A stretch of DNA of 37,288 nucleotides from Chloroflexota bacterium. Lineage in GTDB: Bacteria > Chloroflexota > Dehalococcoidia > Lucifugimonadales > Australimonadaceae. The notes below the pieces were generated by a model. That model worked only from the letters and a program-made list of their open reading frames with translations. It was not told the DNA's origin and made no database searches. The translations under genes were made by a program, and so were the position numbers. Shown piece after piece: positions 30,040 through 37,288 of the stretch (position 1 is its first letter; every line of letters begins with the position of its first letter). The DNA lies in assembly GCA_022561985.1 (NCBI GenBank), contig JADFQE010000012.1:1-37288 (forward strand). Reading direction: 5' to 3'.

Positions 30040-31766
30040 GCCTTCACCGCTTGGGGGGTCTTGGATGCCGAGGCGATCATGGACCTGATCCGCTCGCTCA
30101 GCTTGCCTGCCTTGAAGGGCAGACCGGTGTATTGGGTGATGGGCTCCGCGTTGACGCGCAGCGACCGGAGCACGCTGGCGAACTGGCCCTGGTAGTTGAG
30201 CTCCGGCACGATCACGAGGTCCTTGGCTTGGAGCTCCTCCAGGAGCTTGGGGGGCAGTGGGTTCAGGAACATCGTGTAGAACCAGCCGATGTCCACGCCG
30301 TCTTCCCGCAGCAGCTCGTAGGCCTCGCGGACGGAGCCCTTGGAGCCTCCCCAGGGCATGACGGCGATCTTGGCGGCCGGCCGCTCGCTCTCGAACGTCC
30401 CGTCCTCCAGCAGCTTCATCTTGCTGAACCGGCGCTCCGTCATCTGCACGTGCCGGGCAGGCAGGTGCGTCGTGTCGCCGTAGGGGTCGTGCTCGCTCCC
30501 GTTCGCGGTATACGCGCCTGCGTGCCCGGGCACCGGCATCGGCGAGAGCTCCCACCCGTCGTAGCGCAGATAGCCGTTCTCGCCGCCGCCCTCCCCTCCA
30601 CTGTAGGTGAGGCGGCTCTCGACCGGCGTCGCGTCCAGGTCCGGCTTGGGTATGTTCTGCGCGCGCTCGGCCAGCGTGTGCTCGCTGAGGAGGACCACCG
30701 GGCACTGCGCGCGCTCGGCCCAGTTGAAGGCGGCGACGGTCGCGTAGAAGCACTCCTCGACGGTCCCCGGTGCGATGACGGGCAGACGCGAGTCGCCGTG
30801 GGCGGGGGTGAGCGCTGCGAGGAGGTCGGACTGCTCCGTCTTGGTCGGCAACCCCGTGGCGGGACCGCCGCGCTGGACGTTGACGATGACGCACGGCAGC
30901 TCCGCCATCCAGGCGAGCCCGATGCCCTCGGTCATGAGCGTGAAGCCCGGTCCCGAGGTGGCGGTCATCGCCTTCTTCCCCGCGAAGCTGGCGCCGAGCA
31001 CGCTCGTGATGGACTCGATCTCGGAGCTTGCCTGATACGCGAACCTGCCGGGGCCCACGAGGTGGCGCTCCATGTAGAGGAGGATCGGCGTGGCGGGCGA
31101 GATGGGGTAGCCCATGTAGAACTCGACGCCCGCGTGCATCGCGCCCAGGGACACGGCGTCGTTGCCCTTGATGAAGAGCTGCTTGTACTCGGGCGGCTCC
31201 GGCTCGCCGAGGTCGCTCACCGGCGCCTCCTCGGCCATGTGGGCGAGGCCAAGGTCGAGGGCCATGTGGTTCGCTTCGACGACCCCCTCGCGGCCCGCGA
31301 ACCGGGCGGAGACGAAGTCCTTGAAGTACTCGACCGGCATGTTCACCAGCCGCGACAGGCCGCCCATCACCACCATGTTGGCGGCGCGGGCCTCGCCGGT
31401 CTGCTTGGCCAGCTCGTCGAAGGGCACGACGATGCAGCGGTGGGCCGTGTCGCTGGCGTCGGGAGTGATGGAGGGGTCGATGAGGATGACGCCGCCCTCG
31501 CGCACGTCGCCGCGGTGCTCCTCGTAGGCGTTGGCGTTGAACGCGACGAGGATGTCGACGGTGTCGCCGGGGCTGAGGACGGGGTAGCGCGAGACGCGGG
31601 CCTGGGTCCAGGTGGGACCGCCGATGATCTGGGAGGGGAAGGTGGCGAAGGTGAGTGCGTGGAAGCCGACGCCGGCGGCCGCTCGGGCCATCATCTCCGC
31701 CGCGGTGACGACGCCCTGGCCGCCCTCACCCGCGAAGCGGACTACGATCTCACTTCGACCGGCCAT
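30036..31766 (-). CDS. korA: 2-oxoacid:ferredoxin oxidoreductase alpha subunit with fused N-terminal gamma domain
   Basis: VVRFAGEGGQGVVTAAEMMARAAA (gamma) ... KGNDAVSLGAMHAGVEFYMGYPISPATPILLYMERHL...SSEIESITSVLGASFAGKKAMTATSGPGFTLMTEGIGLA (alpha). Confidence 0.92.
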   Translation of the reverse strand: MAGRSEIVVRFAGEGGQGVVTAAEMMARAAAGVGFHALTFATFPSQIIGGPTWTQARVSRYPVLSPGDTVDILVAFNANAYEEHRGDVREGGVILIDPSITPDASDTAHRCIVVPFDELAKQTGEARAANMVVMGGLSRLVNMPVEYFKDFVSARFAGREGVVEANHMALDLGLAHMAEEAPVSDLGEPEPPEYKQLFIKGNDAVSLGAMHAGVEFYMGYPISPATPILLYMERHLVGPGRFAYQASSEIESITSVLGASFAGKKAMTATSGPGFTLMTEGIGLAWMAELPCVIVNVQRGGPATGLPTKTEQSDLLAALTPAHGDSRLPVIAPGTVEECFYATVAAFNWAERAQCPVVLLSEHTLAERAQNIPKPDLDATPVESRLTYSGGEGGGENGYLRYDGWELSPMPVPGHAGAYTANGSEHDPYGDTTHLPARHVQMTERRFSKMKLLEDGTFESERPAAKIAVMPWGGSKGSVREAYELLREDGVDIGWFYTMFLNPLPPKLLEELQAKDLVIVPELNYQGQFASVLRSLRVNAEPITQYTGLPFKAGKLSERIRSMIASASKTPQAVKA

Positions 31767-31856
31767 ACGCGGATCCCTCGAAGCTGGTACCCCGTGGTCA
31801 CGATTCAGGCGGGGGTCCGCGCCGGATCGTCCCGCCCTGCATCTCGTGCTTCTTCC

Positions 31857-31886
31857 AGCCTACGCGTCGGGTTCGAGGGGTGTCAA
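31857..31886 (-). promoter_or_regulatory. Putative korAB promoter
   Basis: Minus strand TTGACA (31881-31886), 18-bp spacer, TAGGCT (31857-31862). Confidence 0.6.
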
Positions 31887-32113
31887 TCGGCCTTTTTGGC
31901 GTTATTGTTCCAAGCAGGTGACCGTTTACCCGCTTAGCGGCCCCATTCCCGGCGGAATCATGCTCGCCCTTGCTGCCACGTGCAGGAACGGGCTTGTGTG
32001 CCCGGGAGTCCTCAACGCCCGCGCCGGACGCGGGGCCTGCGAGCGGCCGCTCGCGTCGTGGCCGCGTGGTGCTTCCGCGGCGCCGTGGGCGGTCCGGAGG
32101 GGGTTGCGCGGCG

Positions 32114-32143
32114 TTGACACCCGAAGCGCCCGGATGGTAGCAT
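32114..32143 (+). promoter_or_regulatory. Putative citrate synthase promoter
   Basis: TTGACA (32114-32119), 18-bp spacer, TAGCAT (32138-32143). Confidence 0.6.
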
Positions 32144-32405
32144 TTTTGAGACCGTTGACTGGGATCTGCGGTTTTTGCGGACACCGGAAAACCGGTAGGC
32201 ATCTGGCGCGGATGTCGCACTCTCGTCACCCTCGGTAGCTTCGTTCCGGCACCATCGATCGTGCCATCATCCGGTCCGGCGCCCGTCGCCAGACGTGCAC
32301 CGGAACCGTTCGAAGCGCATGCCGGAACGCCCAGGCGGACAGGGCGCGGGTGCCCCGGCGGGGCGCGTCTGGCGGTTGGGGGAGCGGTGTGCGGGGGAGA
32401 GCAAG

Positions 32406-33542
32406 GTGACCCAGCAGGTTGAGCTGAAGCGCGGCCTCCGGGACGTCTACTTCGAGACGACCGAGTCGAGCAACGTGATCGGCGACGTCGGCCGGCTGAT
32501 CTACCGCGGCTACGACATCCACGATCTGGCCGAGCACTCCTCCTTCGAAGAGACCGTCTTCCTGATGATGCGTGGGCATCTGCCCAAGCGGTCCGAGCTC
32601 GATCCCTTCGAAGCGAGCCTCCGGGACGCCCGAGCCATCCCGCCGGAGATCGTCGAGGTCATCCGAGCGGTGCGAAGCGCACATCCGATGGATGTCCTCC
32701 GCACCGGGATCTCCGCCCTCTCGGCCTTCGACCCCGATACCGAAGAGGTCACGCACGAGGCGACGCTGCGCAAGGGCATCCGCATCACCGCCAAGGCCCC
32801 CACCATCGTGGCGGCGCACCACCGGATCCGCCACGGCCTCGACCCCATCCCCCCCGATCCCTCCCTCGATCACGCAGGCAACTTCCTCTATATGCTCCTC
32901 GGCGAGAAGCCCGACGAGGACACCACGCGGCTCATGGGCAAGGACCTCATCGTCCACCTGGACCACGGCTCCAACGCCTCATCCTTCGCGGCCCGTGTCG
33001 CGGCGAGCACGCTCACCGACCTGCACGGCGCGATCGTCGCCGGCATCGCCACGCTCAAGGGACCGTTGCACGGCGGCGCCGCCGAGGGCGTGATGAAGAT
33101 GGCGCTCGAGATAGGCGACGTCTCCAACGTGGAGTCGTACCTGGCGGACAAGCACGAGAAGCGCGAGCGGATCATGGGGTTCGGCCATGCCGTCTACCGC
33201 GCCGAGGACCCCCGGGCCCGCCACCTGCGCGAGGGCTCCCGCCTCCTGGCCGAGAAGAAGGGCCAGCCCCAGTGGTTCCAGATCCTGAGCAAGGTCGAGG
33301 AGGAGATGCGTCCCTACGCCGAGCGCGGAATCTGCGTGAACGTGGACTTCTGGTCCGGCTCGGTCTACTACCTGCTCGGCATCCCCGAGGACCTGTTCAT
33401 CTCGATCTTCGCCGTGGCGCGCGTGCCCGGCTACGTCACTCAGGTCCTTGAGCAACAAGACAAGAACATGCTCATCCGGCCGCAGCTGCAGTACGTCGGT
33501 CCGACGGACGTGCAGTACGTGCCCATCGACGAACGGGGCTAG
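32406..33542 (+). CDS. gltA: Citrate synthase
   Basis: LIYRGYDIHDLAEHSSFEETVFLMMRGHLP...LDHGSNASSFAARVAASTLTDLHGAIVAGIATLKGPLHGGAAEGVMKM...RIMGFGHAVYRAEDPRARHL; GTG start. Confidence 0.95.
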   Translation: MTQQVELKRGLRDVYFETTESSNVIGDVGRLIYRGYDIHDLAEHSSFEETVFLMMRGHLPKRSELDPFEASLRDARAIPPEIVEVIRAVRSAHPMDVLRTGISALSAFDPDTEEVTHEATLRKGIRITAKAPTIVAAHHRIRHGLDPIPPDPSLDHAGNFLYMLLGEKPDEDTTRLMGKDLIVHLDHGSNASSFAARVAASTLTDLHGAIVAGIATLKGPLHGGAAEGVMKMALEIGDVSNVESYLADKHEKRERIMGFGHAVYRAEDPRARHLREGSRLLAEKKGQPQWFQILSKVEEEMRPYAERGICVNVDFWSGSVYYLLGIPEDLFISIFAVARVPGYVTQVLEQQDKNMLIRPQLQYVGPTDVQYVPIDERG

Positions 33543-33579
33543 TCCCTCAACGCTCACTCGGAAGGGGAGATTCGAGTTC

Positions 33580-33774
33580 ATGATGCAGCAAGAAACCGAG
33601 GCCGTGCAGTATGCCGAGTCCGATTGCAGTCACCACTGGGTGATCGATAGCCCCAACGGTCCCACGAGCACGGGGACGTGCCGCGCGTGCGGCGAGATAC
33701 GCGAATTCAAGAACTCTGTCCAGATCACGAGCTGGGAGTCCGAGGGGAACCACGTCAACCGCACCCGCACTTAA
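33580..33774 (+). CDS. Small Cys/His-containing protein
   Basis: MMQQETEAVQYAESDCSHHWVIDSPNGPTSTGTCRACGEIREFKNSVQITSWESEGNHVNRTRT; CxHH...CRACGE; followed by a terminator. Confidence 0.7.
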   Translation: MMQQETEAVQYAESDCSHHWVIDSPNGPTSTGTCRACGEIREFKNSVQITSWESEGNHVNRTRT

Positions 33775-33803
33775 AGCCCCCCCAAGCGAAGAGCGAGATT
33801 CAA

Positions 33804-33839
33804 GAGAGACCGCCCGAGAACGAGGGCGGTCTCTCTTTC
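33804..33839 (+). terminator. Rho-independent terminator
   Basis: gagagaccgccc-gagaacga-gggcggtctctc-tttc. Confidence 0.85.
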
Positions 33840-33915
33840 GCCCTTTTCCGTGAGGTCGATTGCTCTAGACTGGTGCCGACGGGGCGGCATCGACGGGGGC
33901 ATCATCGACGTGGGC

Positions 33916-35118
33916 ATGAAGGCCGTGGACGTGGGGGGCGAGCTGCGCCGGCGCATCGTCGAGCGCGGGCCGATCACGTTCGCCGAGTTCATGGACGTCG
34001 TCCTCTACTGGCCCAACGGCGGCTACTATTCGACCCGTGCGGCGCTCGGAGCGCAGGGCGACTTCTACACGGCGCCGCTGACGCACCCCGTCTTCGGCGC
34101 GCTGCTCGCCGCCCAGCTCGCCCAGATGTGGCGCGTCATGGGGTCGCCCCAGCCGTTCTGGGTGCTGGAGCCGGGCGCCGGCACGGGGACGCTCGGGCGC
34201 GATATCGCTCGATACGCCGCCGGTGCCGACCCCGCCTTCGCCGCCGCGCTGCGCCACGTGGGCGTGGACGTGCGCGCCGTGGCCGGCGGCGTGCGCTCGG
34301 ACCACCTGCCGTTCCGGGGCGTGCGCGGCGTGGTGCTCGCCAACGAGCTGCTGGACGCGATGCCGGTCCACCGCGTGACGGTGGCCGGCGGCGAGCTCCG
34401 CGAGCTGTTCGTCGGGCTCGACGGCGGCGGTGGCTTCGAGGAGCGCGTGGGCGAGCCGTCGACCCCCGCCCTCGCGCAGCGCCTCGACGCCCTCGGCGTG
34501 GAGCTGGCCGAGGGGCACCGGGCCGAGATCAACCTCGGCCTCGACGCCTGGTGCCTGGACGTGGCGGACGCTCTGGACGAGGGCTACGTGCTCGTGATCG
34601 ACTACGGCCACGAGGCCGCTGCGTACTACGACGCCGCGCGCCGTGCGGGCACGCTCCGCTGCTACGCCGGCCACACGCTGAACATGGACCCGTACCGGGA
34701 CCCCGGCGCGCAGGACATCAGCGTGCACGTCGAGCTCACCTCGCTCCGCAAGGCGGCCGAGGCGGCGGGGTTCTCGTTCGTGGGCTCGGCCTCCCAGGCC
34801 GGCTTCCTGCGGGGCCTCGGCTTCGAGGAGTACCGCGCCGACGTCGTCGCCCGGCGCGGCATCGCACCACGCGTGCGCACGGCGAACCTGCGCGCGCTCG
34901 ATACGCTGGTGGCGCCGGACGGCATGGGCGCCTTCTGCGTGCTCGCCTTCGGGGTGGGCGTGCCCGCCGCGCGCGAGGGCCTCGACGGGTTCGCGGCCCG
35001 CGCGTCGCGCACTCCTGGCGGGCCGCGCCTGAGCGCGCCGCTCGCCACGGCCGAGCACATGCCGCTCGGGCCCGCGCCGGAGCCGGCCATGCCGACCTGG
35101 GAGGAGCTGACGCGCTAG
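33916..35118 (+). CDS. SAM-dependent methyltransferase, MidA/NDUFAF7 family
   Basis: RRIVERGPITFAEFMDVVLYWPNGGYYSTRAALGAQGDFYTAPLTHPVFGALLAAQLAQMWRVMG...VLEPGAGTGTLGRDI...VLANELLDAMPVHRV. Confidence 0.88.
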   Translation: MKAVDVGGELRRRIVERGPITFAEFMDVVLYWPNGGYYSTRAALGAQGDFYTAPLTHPVFGALLAAQLAQMWRVMGSPQPFWVLEPGAGTGTLGRDIARYAAGADPAFAAALRHVGVDVRAVAGGVRSDHLPFRGVRGVVLANELLDAMPVHRVTVAGGELRELFVGLDGGGGFEERVGEPSTPALAQRLDALGVELAEGHRAEINLGLDAWCLDVADALDEGYVLVIDYGHEAAAYYDAARRAGTLRCYAGHTLNMDPYRDPGAQDISVHVELTSLRKAAEAAGFSFVGSASQAGFLRGLGFEEYRADVVARRGIAPRVRTANLRALDTLVAPDGMGAFCVLAFGVGVPAAREGLDGFAARASRTPGGPRLSAPLATAEHMPLGPAPEPAMPTWEELTR

Positions 35119-36665
35119 CCCGCGGCTCCTCCGTCTCCTTCGCCGCTCCGTGCCTGCTCCGGCGGATCGAACATCCGCACCCGCAGCCACCGGCCCCAGT
35201 AGTAGTAGGGCACGTAGATGACCGGCCGTGCCGCCATGGCGGCCAGCATGGCCCAGGCGACCCCGAACTGCCCCACGTCGGTCGATCGAGTGAGGTACCA
35301 AGCCAGGGGCAGCTCCAGACCCCACATGGTCCCCAGCGTGATCAGCATCACCATCACCGTGTCTCCCGCGGTCTGGAACGACTGCTGGGCGACCTGGCCC
35401 AGGGCGAGCCCGACGTATCCGACCGCCGCGATGACGAGCCACGTGCGCGCCACCTCCAGGAACGCAGGGTCGCGCGTGAATAGGGTGAGGAAGCCCACCG
35501 GGAAGGCGAGGAGCAGACCCGAGAACGCCGCCGTGATGATTGTCACGTACATGGCGGCCCACCGGATCGTCTCCTTGGCACGCTCCGGCTTCCCGGCCCC
35601 GAGGCTCTGGCCCACGATGATCCCCGAGGCCATGCCCAGGCCGCGCGATCCCATCTGGGCGAAATTCTCCACCCGCCGCGTGATCGAGAAGGCCGCCACC
35701 GCGACGTCGCCGAAGGGGGCAACCAGCCGCACCATGAAGAGCTGCGCCAGCGTTCGTTCCATCCCATTGATCGACGCGGGCCCGCCGATCTTCAGGAGGC
35801 GCCACACCGTGGCCCCGTCGAAGGAGAAGTCGCGGAGCCGGAGGTGCAGCCGGGAGCTGCCGCGGAACAGGGCGGAGAGCACGATGACGAGCGAGACCAG
35901 GTGCGAGAGCACGGTCCCCAATGCGGCGCCCGCCAGCCCCATCTCTGGCATGCCCACCAGCCCGAACATGAGCGTGGGGCTGGCGGCGAGGTGGATGACG
36001 CGTGCGACCACCGCCGCTCTCATGGGCGTGAAGGTGTCTCCGGCGGCCGACAGCGATTGGCCGGCCAGCGACTGGAAGCCGATGACCGTCTGCCCGATGA
36101 GCAGGATGCGCATGTACGTGGTCCCCTGGGCGACCACGGCGTCCGAGACGCCGAGCAGGCCAAGGAGGGATTCGGTCAGGAAGACGCCGATCAGGACCAT
36201 CAGGAGGGAGTAGCCCAGGGTGATGGTGGCCGCCTGGAAGACGACGTGCTCCGCCAGACGCGTGTCGCCCATCCCGATCGCCCGGGAGACCATTGCCCGC
36301 ATCCCGACGTCCAACCCCATGCGGGCGGTGAAGGCCATGCCCACGTACTGCTGGGCCACGCCCATCCCGGCGATGGCCAGCGACCCGAAGAACCCCGCCC
36401 ATACGAGGTCGGCCAGCTGGTCCACCGTCCGCAGCGCTCCGTTGACCGTCGCGGGCCATGCCAGGAACCAGAGGTTGCGGGGGATACTGCCGGTGGTGAG
36501 GTCGCGCGTGGCGTAGGCCGAGCGCCGTCCCCCCCTCTTCTCAGAGCGGCCTGAGGCGGAAGGGCCGGAGGACCCCCGGCCTCGCGGCTGGTCGCCCTCA
36601 ACCCCTACGGCGCGCGCGCGCACGGGCTCCGTCGTTCCGGAGGGGTTCTCTAACTCATCGGCCAT
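35115..36665 (-). CDS. MATE family efflux transporter
   Basis: 12-TM protein: NLWFLAWPATVNGALRTVDQLADLVWAGFFGSLAIAGMGVAQQ...ASINGMERTLAQLFMVRLVAPFGDVAVAAFSITRRVENFAQMGSRGLGMASGIIVGQSLGAGKPERAKETIRWA. Confidence 0.9.
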   Translation of the reverse strand: MADELENPSGTTEPVRARAVGVEGDQPRGRGSSGPSASGRSEKRGGRRSAYATRDLTTGSIPRNLWFLAWPATVNGALRTVDQLADLVWAGFFGSLAIAGMGVAQQYVGMAFTARMGLDVGMRAMVSRAIGMGDTRLAEHVVFQAATITLGYSLLMVLIGVFLTESLLGLLGVSDAVVAQGTTYMRILLIGQTVIGFQSLAGQSLSAAGDTFTPMRAAVVARVIHLAASPTLMFGLVGMPEMGLAGAALGTVLSHLVSLVIVLSALFRGSSRLHLRLRDFSFDGATVWRLLKIGGPASINGMERTLAQLFMVRLVAPFGDVAVAAFSITRRVENFAQMGSRGLGMASGIIVGQSLGAGKPERAKETIRWAAMYVTIITAAFSGLLLAFPVGFLTLFTRDPAFLEVARTWLVIAAVGYVGLALGQVAQQSFQTAGDTVMVMLITLGTMWGLELPLAWYLTRSTDVGQFGVAWAMLAAMAARPVIYVPYYYWGRWLRVRMFDPPEQARSGEGDGGAAG

Positions 36666-36707
36666 CGGCGTCAGTTGACCGCTCGCCGTGCGCCGGGGGC
36701 TCGGTTC

Positions 36708-37288
36708 CTAACGTGTCGCGTTGTACGCGTCCTTCGCGTACTGGAGCGCCTCGTCCCTCAGGACCGTGTAGGTCGGGTCGGAGCTGAAGAAGAAGTAGTC
36801 CTTGTCCGGGTCCCTGAGCTCGTGGGGCAGGGTGTTGCCCCAGTCGGTGATGTCGTTCCGGAGCGACGGGTTCGGGTCCGGCTCGCCCTTGGTGTGCATG
36901 ATCGTCTGGCCTTCCAGTGAAAGGAACCAGTTGATCCAGAGCTTCGCGCTGTTCGGGTTCGGCCGGTCGGCGGGGATCATCATGTTGCTCGAGCTGCCCG
37001 TGCCGGCCATCACGCCGCCCTCGATGAACTCCTTGACGCACACGTTGGCGACGGAGCACGGGAATCTTTCGACGGGCGCGCCGAGCGCTGCCAGTGCGTC
37101 GAGGTCGCGTCCCGCGGTCCCGATGGCGGTGCCGAAGTGGAACTGGCCCTTGGCGACGCCATCCACGATCTGCCGGAAGTCCTGGAGGAAGGTGACGTCC
37201 AGCGCCGGGTCCACGAACGCGTCGATCCACTCTCTGCCGATGTCCGGGTGCACGTACGCCTCGTAGAAGGTCCCGCCCGCCCCGCCGA
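36708..37288 (-). CDS. ABC transporter extracellular solute-binding protein (Fe3+-type), 5' end beyond the window
   Basis: GGAGGTFYEAYVHPDIGREWIDAFVDPALDVTFLQDFRQIVDGVAKGQFHFGTAIG...MMIPADRPNPNSAKLWINWFLSLEGQTI; reading frame open to the window edge. Confidence 0.75.
   Translation of the reverse strand, partial: GGAGGTFYEAYVHPDIGREWIDAFVDPALDVTFLQDFRQIVDGVAKGQFHFGTAIGTAGRDLDALAALGAPVERFPCSVANVCVKEFIEGGVMAGTGSSSNMMIPADRPNPNSAKLWINWFLSLEGQTIMHTKGEPDPNPSLRNDITDWGNTLPHELRDPDKDYFFFSSDPTYTVLRDEALQYAKDAYNATR

Noticed and set aside
30051-31937. Plus-strand 628-aa ORF antisense to korA
   Set aside because: Shadow of korA; no recognisable motifs.
33865-36459. Long minus-strand ORF (864 aa)
   Set aside because: Shadow frame spanning MidA (opposite strand) and an alternate frame of the MATE gene; no coherent domain.

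Overview
The window is mostly a high-GC chromosomal segment, probably from a Chloroflexota/Dehalococcoidia-like bacterium. That lineage is inferred from gene content and the GWNLISLPG...GYWV protein style; no database was searched. The first ~1.1 kb is visibly lower in GC and carries a glycosyltransferase-2 fragment joined head-to-head to a truncated Ig-like protein, so it looks like a chimeric junction. The rest carries: a secreted acidic Ig-like protein; an MBL-fold hydrolase; bioY; a membrane/PAS protein; a DUF151 nuclease; a complete F1Fo ATP synthase operon; rex; a DUF503 protein; an acuC-like deacetylase; a PMI-type cupin; an Lrp/AsnC regulator; an hspR-grpE-dnaK operon; a zinc-ribbon small protein; a DUF309 protein; a ccmA-B-C-D-[bicupin x2]-ccmE cluster; a molybdopterin oxidoreductase; a divergent ECF sigma/anti-sigma pair; korAB; citrate synthase; a small Cys/His protein; a MidA-like methyltransferase; a MATE transporter; and a partial ABC solute-binding protein. 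The most interesting signal is a dispersed repeat family. It has three 145-bp copies with ~23-bp hairpin-forming inverted terminal repeats (CAAGGGCRYRGCCCTTGACCCAC), plus five solo/partial ends. Its ends repeatedly overlap or abut stop codons and fill convergent intergenic gaps, and it supplies C-terminal peptides (..GHSP*, ..GTALDP*) to several genes. All coordinates were read by eye; start codons are best guesses.
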